Shown here: positions 1 to 5,869 of the stretch, one piece after another
Layout of the letters: each line of letters opens with the position of its first letter
Position numbering within the stretch: the stretch's first letter is position 1
From: an uncultured Bacteroidales bacterium
GTDB taxonomy: Bacteria; Bacteroidota; Bacteroidia; Bacteroidales; Paludibacteraceae
DNA: 6,898 nt
Direction: 5' to 3'
Assembly: GCA_946614295.1 (NCBI GenBank)
Contig: CAMOGT010000027.1
Coordinates: 1-6,898 of the forward strand
Made by a program: the position numbers and the translations under genes
The notes under the pieces: generated by a model
The model's database searches: none
Told to the model about the DNA's origin: nothing
Seen by the model: the letters and a program-made list of their open reading frames with translations, nothing else

Positions 1-1004
1 TGGTTCACTTCCTCGTGGAGCGATTTGACGCGCACCTCGGGACGGAGTTCGGGCATCTGTACACGGGGGATCGCCACACGGTCCTTGGGCTTGCCTTCAA
101 AAGGTTCAACCAGTGTTACTTCCGTCTTACAGAGGCTTTGACCGTCGTTCGACCGTCGTTCGACCGTCGTTCGACTGTCGTTTTTAGAGGCTGAATAAAC
201 CTCCATTGCCGCCGTCTCTTCCGCCTTGTAGGATTTCATGCGTGAGAGCATCTCGTCCCAGTCCACGCCGTGGGCGTCGAACTCGGGTCCATCGACGCAG
301 ACGAACTTCGTCTTTCCCCCTACCGTCACGCGGCACGCTCCGCACATTCCCGTGCCGTCCACCATGATGGTATTGAGGGATGCCTCGGTAGGGATGTTAT
401 ACTTCGCCGTAGTCAGCGCTACGAATTTCATCATGATTGCAGGTCCGATGGTGACACACTTATTGACGGTCTCACGGTTGATGACCTCCTCGACACCCAC
501 TGTTACGACACCCTGTTTGCCCATCGAGCCATCATCGGTCATGACAATCAGTTCGTCCGACCATTGCGAGAGCTCATCCTTGAGGATGATCAGGTCTTTG
601 TTCCGGGCAGCGAGGACGGTGATCACTTTGTTTCCGGCTTTCTTGAGCGCCTCGGCGATAGGCAGCATAGGCGCAGCGCCTACTCCACCGCAGGCGCATA
701 CGACCGTTCCGTAATTCTCAATCCGCGTCGCCTTGCCTAACGGGCCTACCACGTCGTGAATACAATCGCCCGGATTGAGCGCCAGCAGTTTATGCGTGGA
801 AACGCCTATCCGCTGCACGACGAGCGTGATCGTACCTTTTTCAATATCCGCGCCGGCGATCGTCAAGGGCACACGTTCGGATTGTGCGTCCACACGGATG
901 ATGACAAAATGGCCGGCTCTGCGGCTACGCGCAATGAGCGGAGCCTCCACTACGAGCTCCGCTACATTGGGTGAGAAAAATCTCTTGGAAATAATTTTGT
1001 ACAT
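1..1004 (-). CDS. NfnA/SudB-like FAD/NAD-binding [2Fe-2S] module fused to GltD-like domain (3' end outside window)
   Basis: The 334 visible codons encode a ferredoxin-NADP reductase-type module like NfnA, SudB and the dihydroorotate dehydrogenase electron-transfer subunit. Visible motifs are the FAD-binding RVPLTIA (44-50), the NAD-binding GGVGAAPM (106-113), and a [2Fe-2S] motif with Asp216, Cys221, Cys224 and Cys236. An Asp plus three Cys is the ligand set known from NfnA. After a linker (about 255-310), the same frame continues into IPRVQMPELRPEVRVKS (312-328), which resembles the start of GltD/NfnB-type subunits. This matches the known fused 'DHOD B NAD-binding subunit/NADPH-dependent glutamate synthase' proteins of about 750 residues. 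The likely role is cytoplasmic electron transfer between NAD(P)H and ferredoxin or another acceptor; the true substrate is unclear. The start ATG directly abuts the deoC stop (TAAATG), which suggests translational coupling. The linker carries an 11-bp tandem repeat. Calling it dihydroorotate dehydrogenase subunit alone would be less well supported. Confidence 0.85.
   Translation of the reverse strand, partial: MYKIISKRFFSPNVAELVVEAPLIARSRRAGHFVIIRVDAQSERVPLTIAGADIEKGTITLVVQRIGVSTHKLLALNPGDCIHDVVGPLGKATRIENYGTVVCACGGVGAAPMLPIAEALKKAGNKVITVLAARNKDLIILKDELSQWSDELIVMTDDGSMGKQGVVTVGVEEVINRETVNKCVTIGPAIMMKFVALTTAKYNIPTEASLNTIMVDGTGMCGACRVTVGGKTKFVCVDGPEFDAHGVDWDEMLSRMKSYKAEETAAMEVYSASKNDSRTTVERRSNDGQSLCKTEVTLVEPFEGKPKDRVAIPRVQMPELRPEVRVKSLHEEVN
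140..183. repeat. Four tandem copies of an 11-bp unit inside a coding linker
   Basis: The unit gaccgtcgttc occurs three times exactly (140-150, 151-161, 162-172). A fourth copy (173-183) differs at two bases. The array encodes residues of roughly 274-289 in the interdomain linker of the fused flavoprotein on the minus strand. Because 11 is not a multiple of three, each unit is read in a different frame, and none of the three frames within the array contains a stop. Confidence 0.95.
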
Positions 1005-1883
1005 TTAGAAATATTTGGTTTCTTTTCCGACGATAGAAGATAACAGATTGTTAGCGAGACGTGAAGCTCCGAAACGGAAGGACTCATTGTTGAGCCACTC
1101 CTCTCCGAGGATTTCCTTAACGAGGGTGAAATGCTGTACCGCTTCCTCGGTGGTAGAAACACCTCCGGCAGGCTTGTATCCCATCTTGACACCCGTTTTC
1201 TCTTTCCAAGCCTTGATGGCATGACACATGACGAACGTAGCTTCGGGCGTTGCGTTCACGGCAATCTTACCGGTAGAAGTCTTGATAAAATCACAACCGG
1301 CAGCCATGGAGAGGATAGAGGCTTTCCAGATATTCTCCGCGGTCTTGAGCAGACCGGTTTCGAGAATCACTTTGAGGTGCTTGTCTCCGCAAACGGCTTT
1401 GAGTTCGCTGATCTCATCGAAGCACTCCTGATAGTTACCCTCCAGGAATTTACCGACCGAGAGGACGATGTCAATTTCGGTAGCTCCCGCCTTGATAGCC
1501 ATCGCGGTCTCCGCCACCTTGACCTCAAGGAAAGTCTGCGAAGCAGGGAACCCACCGCTAACGCAGGCGATATTGAATTTCGGGTCTTTGAGCGCAGCGC
1601 GAACGTACTCCGCCATAGCGGGATAGACACAGATAGCAGCTACGTTAGGTATTCCGGGGAAATCCTTCTCGAAGTTATTCACCGCATTTGCCATCTTCTC
1701 CACTTTGGCGATCGTGTCATCGGCACTGAGAGTGGTGTAATCAATCTGATGGAGGCACTCTTTCCAGACCTCAACATTATTATTCTCCGCAAAATGCTTT
1801 GCTTCAATTTCAGCAACCTGAGCCTTGACTTGCTCATCGGTAAACGGGCAGGGATACTGCGCAAATAATTCTTCAAAATTCAT
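1005..1883 (-). CDS. deoC: Deoxyribose-phosphate aldolase
   Basis: This is a class I aldolase that cleaves 2-deoxy-D-ribose 5-phosphate to glyceraldehyde 3-phosphate and acetaldehyde, in deoxynucleoside catabolism. With the chosen start it has 292 residues. The catalytic set is visible: Asp138 in EIDIVLS, Schiff-base Lys201 in FIKTSTGK, and Lys237 in MGYKPAGGV. These correspond to Asp102, Lys167 and Lys201 of the E. coli enzyme. The frame is open to an ATG at 1922, but that would add a Lys/Asn-rich 13-residue tail and overlap the psd stop. I therefore chose the ATG at 1883, which gives MNFEELF and leaves an AT-rich 28-bp gap. It lies third in the minus-strand run, between psd and the fused flavoprotein, with no other deoxynucleoside catabolic gene nearby. 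Confidence 0.95.
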   Translation of the reverse strand: MNFEELFAQYPCPFTDEQVKAQVAEIEAKHFAENNNVEVWKECLHQIDYTTLSADDTIAKVEKMANAVNNFEKDFPGIPNVAAICVYPAMAEYVRAALKDPKFNIACVSGGFPASQTFLEVKVAETAMAIKAGATEIDIVLSVGKFLEGNYQECFDEISELKAVCGDKHLKVILETGLLKTAENIWKASILSMAAGCDFIKTSTGKIAVNATPEATFVMCHAIKAWKEKTGVKMGYKPAGGVSTTEEAVQHFTLVKEILGEEWLNNESFRFGASRLANNLLSSIVGKETKYF

Positions 1884-1911
1884 GGTGATAAGAAATTTAT
1901 AGTTTATATTT

Positions 1912-2607
1912 TTATTCTTCATTCGTGTTGATGGCGGGGTCGTCCTGCAACCTGCCTATAATCGTTTCGTTTCCCCTTACCGCTTCACCGACAGTCACAA
2001 ACATCTCGGTATTCAGCGGCAGGTACATGTCCACGCGCGAGCCTAACTTGATAAATCCAAGGTGGGTATTACGGTGCGCCTGGTGTCCGGGTTTGGCATA
2101 CGTCACAATCCGTCGCGCCATGGCTCCCGCCACCTGGCGGACAGCTACCTGAACCTTCGACGGCGTCTCGATGACCACGAGCGAACGCTCGTTCTCGGTA
2201 GAAGATTTCGGGAGCCATGCTCCTTTATGATGCCCCTTCTGGTGTTCGCTGACCAACACCGTGCCCTCTATCGGATACCAGTTGGCATGCACATTGAACG
2301 GCGACATGAAAATCGACACCTGGAGTCTGGGTTCATGGAAATACTCATTCTCCTCCGTAGGCTCCACTACGACCACTCTCCCGTCCGCCGGGGCGATAAT
2401 AAAATTCGGGTCATCAATCTCCAGCACACGTACCGGATTGCGGAAGAAATACGTCACGAAGACCAACAACAATGCGGTCAGCGCCAGAGAAATTCCGAAA
2501 CTCCAATGCGGGGAATACAAGTACATCGGCACATTGATGATAAACAAGAGCAATACGATGCCGATAATCATAGTCCGCCCTTCTCTGTGTATTCTTGGTC
2601 TCTTCAT
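1912..2607 (-). CDS. psd: Phosphatidylserine decarboxylase, short membrane-associated form
   Basis: The enzyme converts phosphatidylserine to phosphatidylethanolamine at the inner membrane. At 231 residues it is the short bacterial/archaeal type. It is made as a proenzyme that cleaves itself before a serine to create the pyruvoyl cofactor. That serine is Ser190 in the motif KLGSRVD, which stands in place of the LGST motif of E. coli Psd. Asp75 (APADGRV) and His107 (MSPFNVHANW) complete the expected Asp-His-Ser set. Two hydrophobic segments, about residues 13-30 and 38-55, anchor the N-terminus. The start MKRPRIHREG fits the family's basic N-terminus and lies 13 bp after the upstream SRPBCC gene. 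The next gene is deoC, whereas the phosphatidylserine synthase gene pssA, a common partner, is not in the window. Confidence 0.94.
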   Translation of the reverse strand: MKRPRIHREGRTMIIGIVLLLFIINVPMYLYSPHWSFGISLALTALLLVFVTYFFRNPVRVLEIDDPNFIIAPADGRVVVVEPTEENEYFHEPRLQVSIFMSPFNVHANWYPIEGTVLVSEHQKGHHKGAWLPKSSTENERSLVVIETPSKVQVAVRQVAGAMARRIVTYAKPGHQAHRNTHLGFIKLGSRVDMYLPLNTEMFVTVGEAVRGNETIIGRLQDDPAINTNEE

Positions 2608-2620
2608 ACCTGTAAAAAAG

Positions 2621-3052
2621 TTAATTCCATTGTGTATAAGGGAACTGGGCGAGCATATCCGCCGCCTGGTCCAGCCCCTGTTGGAGTTTTTTCTCCACCA
2701 TAAATTTAAACATCATCGGAATATCCGCTTTAATCGTCAGTTTGATCCGGGTATCAGCGACGCCCGCCTCTTTCAACTGTATCCAGAGGTTCGCGTTCAT
2801 AGGGATTCCCTCCACTCCGAACTTCACGGTATCATTCTCTATCCGGTCAACAATAGCGAGTGTGATTTTCTGTGCAAGCCCGTCCACCTTGAACCGTACG
2901 CGGTCCTGCTCGATCTCCATTTCCTGGATTTTATCCTGCGGGATCAGGTCTTTCACTCTCTCCAGACTGCGCATATCGCTCAGAACGCGATAAATCTGCT
3001 GCGCCGAGCACGGAGAAGAGGTTATTTTGCTTTCGTATTTGCTCTCACTCAT
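2621..3052 (-). CDS. SRPBCC (START/polyketide cyclase-like) family protein, ligand unknown
   Basis: This is a 143-residue soluble protein without a signal peptide or membrane segment. The pattern of a helix (about 16-36, AQQIYRVLSDMRSLERVKDLI), a run of alternating beta strands (44-110) and a long C-terminal amphipathic helix (about 111-137) is that of the SRPBCC helix-grip fold, which binds hydrophobic ligands. I see no catalytic signature and assign no function. The frame stays open upstream to an ATG at 3157, but that extension crosses the promoter and reads as aromatic, low-complexity sequence. MSESKYESK at 3052 is therefore the likely start, about 20 nt after the predicted transcription start. 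As first gene of the run with psd 13 bp downstream, a lipid-related role is possible but is only inference. Confidence 0.8.
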   Translation of the reverse strand: MSESKYESKITSSPCSAQQIYRVLSDMRSLERVKDLIPQDKIQEMEIEQDRVRFKVDGLAQKITLAIVDRIENDTVKFGVEGIPMNANLWIQLKEAGVADTRIKLTIKADIPMMFKFMVEKKLQQGLDQAADMLAQFPYTQWN

Positions 3053-3075
3053 GGGTATAAAATTTAAATCGGCGG

Positions 3076-3106
3076 CAAAGGTACAAAAAAAAAACCATAT
3101 ACGCAA
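3076..3106 (-). promoter_or_regulatory. Bacteroidetes-type promoter for the SRPBCC-psd-deoC-flavoprotein operon
   Basis: Read on the minus strand, TTG (3106-3104) and TACCTTTG (3083-3076) are separated by exactly 20 nt. This fits the -33 / -7 (TAnnTTTG) promoter of Bacteroidetes. The predicted transcription start is near 3070, about 20 nt upstream of the ATG at 3052. Ten consecutive T residues (minus strand) fill half the spacer. Confidence 0.85.
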
Positions 3107-3154
3107 GCCTTTGTATATTTTTATACAAAAAACGTCCGAAAACTTGCGTATATG
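3096..3154. promoter_or_regulatory. Symmetrical divergent control region with nested inverted repeats
   Basis: CATATACGCAAG (3096-3107) and CTTGCGTATATG (3143-3154) are perfect reverse complements and contain the -33 elements of the two divergent promoters. Between them lies a second perfect repeat, TTTGTATA (3110-3117), N4, TATACAAA (3122-3129). It starts just upstream of the minus-strand -33 element and sits 15-34 bp upstream of the plus-strand one. The inner palindrome has the form of a dimeric regulator site, but no regulator is identified. Confidence 0.6.
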
Positions 3155-3174
3155 CAATTTTTATAGTAATTTTG
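3144..3174 (+). promoter_or_regulatory. Bacteroidetes-type promoter for the lipoprotein-ttcA-DUF486-GH53-menA operon
   Basis: TTG (3144-3146) and TAATTTTG (3167-3174) are separated by 20 nt, the same geometry as the opposing promoter. Initiation would fall around 3178-3182, only a few bases before the ATG at 3183. No comparable promoter is seen further down the five-gene run. Confidence 0.85.
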
Positions 3175-3182
3175 TGCCCTGT

Positions 3183-3677
3183 ATGAAAAAGTATCTCGTT
3201 TACCTCATCGTCTGTCTGGCCGTTTTTTCCGGTTGCAGCAAGCCCTCCCGAGTCGAACAATACCGCTCGGAGAAACATGTGCGTGACTCTGTCTCGCTGG
3301 TAGAGCAGCAACGTTCGCTGGCTTATTATGAAAGCCAGTTAGACTCCCTCATGCCCGTAGCGGACAGTCTGGTGGCTTTATTCCGATACGAGAAGAACGA
3401 GAAATATCAGGATCACGGCAACTACGCCCAGACGACGCCGAGCGGTCTGCGCATCCTGGTTCGTGACGACGGGAAAGAGTTGCTTCTCTACCGCGCAGGC
3501 AAGCGGGTAGAGGCAGGCGACATCAAGATTAGCGGAAAAGACCAAGAGTTGTACGACCGCGCAGTACATATGCAGATTATCATCCGCGACATCAAAGAGC
3601 TGGAGAAACGGATTTCCCGCACATCGCTGGAGATACAGAAATACGAGAAACGGTTGCATAAACCGGCAGAGCCATGA
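3183..3677 (+). CDS. Small coiled-coil lipoprotein of unknown function
   Basis: The protein has 164 residues. A type II signal peptide (MKKYLVYLIVCLAVFSG) ends in the lipobox FSGC, so Cys18 should be lipidated. The mature part is charged and probably mostly helical: about 30-60 and 120-158 look like coiled coil, with a short central part (85-115, including GLRILVRDDGKELLLYR) that may form beta strands. I do not recognise a named family. The frame opens further upstream at 3027, but that start lies ahead of the promoter and would hide the signal peptide. Its stop overlaps the ATG of the TtcA-like gene (ATGA), so the two are probably translationally coupled. The function is unknown; the envelope location is inferred from the signal peptide. 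Confidence 0.85.
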   Translation: MKKYLVYLIVCLAVFSGCSKPSRVEQYRSEKHVRDSVSLVEQQRSLAYYESQLDSLMPVADSLVALFRYEKNEKYQDHGNYAQTTPSGLRILVRDDGKELLLYRAGKRVEAGDIKISGKDQELYDRAVHMQIIIRDIKELEKRISRTSLEIQKYEKRLHKPAEP

Positions 3678-4381
3678 ATATCGTCAAGAAATTTCACAAA
3701 GCCTGTGCGGACTATGGTCTGATAGCCGACGGCGACCATATCCTGATAGGTCTGAGCGGCGGGAAAGACAGTCTGGCGTTAGTAGAACTGTTGGGACGCA
3801 GAGCGCAGATCTACAAGCCCCGGTTCCTGGTAACGGCTCTGCATGTACGTGTCCAGGAGCGTGCCTACATCTCCGACCTCAGTTATCTGCAGGCTTTCTG
3901 CGACGAGTTCAAAGTGCCCTTCGTAGTAAAAGATGTCGAGATAAGCGGAGGGGAGAGCGAAGACTCCAATCCGTGTTTCCTATGCTCGTGGTACCGCCGG
4001 AAAGCACTCTTCAACACCGCTCAGGAACTCGGCTGCAACAAAATCGCCTTCGGGCATCACCGGGACGACATCCTGGAGACGATGATGATGAACCTGATTT
4101 ACCAGGGCGCCTTTGCCACCATGCCTCCTATCCTCCAGATGGACAAAATGCCGTTGCAGATCATCCGCCCGTTATGCCTGATTGACGAGGCGGACCTGAT
4201 AGCTTATGCGCAAGAACGGGGATACCGCAAACAAAAACAACTATGCCCGTTCGAGCATGTCAGTTCGCGGGAGAAAGTAAAAGGCCTGATGGCGCAAATC
4301 AAAGCCCTCAACCCGGAAGCCGCGGATTCGATGTATGCGGCGATGAGTAATATCAAGGAGGAGTACCTGCCGCGCAGATAA
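3674..4381 (+). CDS. ttcA: TtcA-like tRNA 2-thiocytidine synthetase (PP-loop ATPase)
   Basis: The product has 235 residues and belongs to the adenine nucleotide alpha-hydrolase (PP-loop) superfamily. The P-loop SGGKDS is at 28-33 and the GHHRDD motif at 127-132. The CxxC pair Cys101/Cys104 (PCFLC) and Cys191 (QLCPF) match the three cysteines that hold the [4Fe-4S] cluster of TtcA. The known reaction activates cytidine 32 of tRNA with ATP and replaces its oxygen with sulfur. It is shorter than E. coli TtcA (about 310 residues), with the core motifs intact. A related PP-loop tRNA-thiolating enzyme with a different target position remains possible. The start overlaps the lipoprotein stop by 4 bp, and the DUF486 gene follows after 10 bp. 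Confidence 0.85.
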   Translation: MNIVKKFHKACADYGLIADGDHILIGLSGGKDSLALVELLGRRAQIYKPRFLVTALHVRVQERAYISDLSYLQAFCDEFKVPFVVKDVEISGGESEDSNPCFLCSWYRRKALFNTAQELGCNKIAFGHHRDDILETMMMNLIYQGAFATMPPILQMDKMPLQIIRPLCLIDEADLIAYAQERGYRKQKQLCPFEHVSSREKVKGLMAQIKALNPEAADSMYAAMSNIKEEYLPRR

Positions 4382-4391
4382 ATTATAAATT

Positions 4392-4763
4392 ATGAATGCT
4401 TTATATACTATTTTGTTATTGCTGGCGTCAAACGTATTCATGACGCTTGCGTGGTACGGTCATCTGAAGATGCAGCAGACCGGACTGATTACCAACTCCA
4501 CCCCCTTGATTTTCGTCATCCTGCTGTCGTGGGGTATCGCTTTTTTCGAGTACTGTCTCCAAGTCCCCGCCAACCGGATGGGTTTTGAAGGCAACGGAGG
4601 TTCCTTCTCCCTGATGCAGTTAAAAGTGATTCAGGAAGTGATAACCTTGGTCGTTTTTGTTGTTTTCAGTGCGCTTGCCTTTCATATGCAGCTGCGATGG
4701 AATCATCTGGTAGCCTGCCTGCTATTGATCGGCGCTGTTTATTTTGTATTCGGTTTCAAATAA
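4392..4763 (+). CDS. DUF486 (DMT-superfamily) four-helix inner-membrane protein
   Basis: This is a 123-residue hydrophobic protein with four predicted membrane helices at about 4-22, 37-54, 79-97 and 105-121. The signatures LAWYGHLK (19-26) and FFEYCLQVPANRMG (51-64) are characteristic of the DUF486 family, which is placed in the drug/metabolite transporter superfamily by its size and four-helix layout. No substrate is known for the family as far as I can tell, and none is assigned. The start lies 10 bp after the TtcA-like gene in an AT-rich stretch with no Shine-Dalgarno sequence. Its neighbours do not point to a transported compound. Confidence 0.88.
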   Translation: MNALYTILLLLASNVFMTLAWYGHLKMQQTGLITNSTPLIFVILLSWGIAFFEYCLQVPANRMGFEGNGGSFSLMQLKVIQEVITLVVFVVFSALAFHMQLRWNHLVACLLLIGAVYFVFGFK

Positions 4764-4783
4764 TTCTTTAAGTACAAAAGACT

Positions 4784-5869
4784 ATGAAGAAGTGTTTCTT
4801 GTTAATAGCAGCAATAGGTCTGTTAACCGGCTGCTATCACCGAACGGACAGCCCCCGCGGATCGTGGGCAAAGGGTGCCGATCTGAGCTGGCTGAGCGAG
4901 ATGGAGCATGACAGCGTGCCTTTCGGCAATCATGAGGACTGTATCGGGCTCTTGCGGCGAGAGGGGATGAACGCCGTGCGGCTGCGCGTATGGGTGAACC
5001 ATTCAACGGGATGGAGCAACAAAGCGGATATGCTCTCCCTTGCCAGACGTGCGGCAAAAGCGGGACAACGGATTATGATAGACATCCATTATTCCGATTT
5101 CTTTGCCGACCCCTCGCACCAGACTATTCCGGCAGCATGGCAGAATTATGACTACGAAACGATGCTGGAAGCCGTCCGTGAACACACCTTGGACGTATTA
5201 TACGCGCTCAAGGAAGAAGGGATCAAACCCGAGTGGGTCCAGATAGGCAACGAGACGCCGAACGGCATGCTTTGGCCGATGGGAAAAGTGAGCAAGCCTA
5301 CCCCGACCCTCCCTAAAGGGAAGGAGACAGATGAGGCATGGGGACGCTATGCCGGTTTCACTCGTGTCGGATACGAAGCCGCCAAAGAAGCTTTCAGCGA
5401 TATTACTGTCATCGTACATGTGGACAATGCCTACGAGCGTCGCGACTGGTTCTGGAAGGCGATGCATGAACACGGCGGCAAATGGGATATGATCGGCCTG
5501 TCGCATTATCCGATGATGAGCGCCTGGAACGGCGGCAAGACATGGCAGGAGATGAATGATTTAGCCGAAGAGAACATCAAGCACCTGATTCGGGAATGGC
5601 ACTGCCCGGTGATGATTGCCGAGATCGGCATGTTCGCCAACGACTCCGTATCTCCGGTGGTCATGGCGGATTTCATAAAGCGCGCTACAGCCATTGATTC
5701 CTGTGCCGGGATTTTCTATTGGGAACCCGAGTGCTACGGAGGATGGCGTCCGTCCGAATACATCCCTTTGGGATGGGGCAGTTACGACATGGGGGCTTTT
5801 ACCGACGAAGGCTATCCGTCCGAGGTCATGCACGTGTTATTGAAGAGTCAGAAAGAGTCCGAGCAATGA
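4784..5869 (+). CDS. GH53 endo-beta-1,4-galactanase lipoprotein
   Basis: This enzyme of 361 residues should cleave beta-1,4-galactan or arabinogalactan side chains of pectin. The signal peptide MKKCFLLIAAIGLLTG ends in a lipobox, so Cys17 is probably the lipidated residue. GH53 marks are visible in order: KGADLSWL (30-37), NAVRLRVWVN (63-72), MIDIHYSDFFADP (98-110), QIGNETPNGMLWP (153-165) with Glu157 as acid/base, GLSHYP (238-243), IAEIGMF (278-284) with Glu280 as likely nucleophile, and GIFYWEP (309-315). A Pro/Lys-rich insert at about 169-184 follows GMLWP and contains a DNA palindrome. The context around Glu280 differs from the ET-containing motif of well-studied members. It sits among housekeeping genes, without SusC/SusD partners in the window. 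It begins 20 bp after the DUF486 gene, and its stop overlaps the menA start (ATGA). Confidence 0.92.
   Translation: MKKCFLLIAAIGLLTGCYHRTDSPRGSWAKGADLSWLSEMEHDSVPFGNHEDCIGLLRREGMNAVRLRVWVNHSTGWSNKADMLSLARRAAKAGQRIMIDIHYSDFFADPSHQTIPAAWQNYDYETMLEAVREHTLDVLYALKEEGIKPEWVQIGNETPNGMLWPMGKVSKPTPTLPKGKETDEAWGRYAGFTRVGYEAAKEAFSDITVIVHVDNAYERRDWFWKAMHEHGGKWDMIGLSHYPMMSAWNGGKTWQEMNDLAEENIKHLIREWHCPVMIAEIGMFANDSVSPVVMADFIKRATAIDSCAGIFYWEPECYGGWRPSEYIPLGWGSYDMGAFTDEGYPSEVMHVLLKSQKESEQ
5307..5324. repeat. Short palindrome forming an in-frame insert in the GH53 gene
   Basis: The sequence ccctccctaaagggaagg is an imperfect palindrome: TCCCT pairs with AGGGA across an AA centre, and CC/GG adds two pairs after one mismatch. 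It encodes residues 175-181 of the galactanase, within a Pro/Thr/Lys stretch (KPTPTLPKGK). Its composition differs from the surrounding gene, as would be expected of a dispersed miniature repeat, but copies elsewhere cannot be checked here. Confidence 0.6.

Noticed and set aside
140..183. CRISPR array or integration repeats
   Set aside because: The units are only 11 bp and directly adjacent with no spacers, and they lie in an open coding frame.
238..740. Two plus-strand open frames of about 157 codons near the left edge
   Set aside because: Both are antisense to the fused flavoprotein, which has clear FAD, NAD and iron-sulfur motifs.
1131..1868. Long plus-strand open frame (245 codons) opposite deoC
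   Set aside because: DeoC on the other strand has all catalytic residues. The antisense product has no recognisable features.
1884..1922. Upstream deoC start at 1922 (13 extra residues)
   Set aside because: The extension is Lys/Asn-rich translated AT-rich leader and overlaps the psd stop. The ATG at 1883 gives the expected N-terminus.
2261..3067. Long plus-strand open frame (268 codons) opposite psd and the SRPBCC gene
   Set aside because: It is antisense to two well-supported genes, crosses the end of one and the start of the other, and its translation shows no recognisable domain.
3027..3182. N-terminal extension of the lipoprotein frame
   Set aside because: It would start upstream of the promoter and inside the opposing gene, and would bury the signal peptide.
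5719..5865. N-terminal extension of menA into the GH53 gene
   Set aside because: MenA family proteins start at the MNPYIQ-like position. The extension is Arg-rich out-of-frame GH53 sequence.
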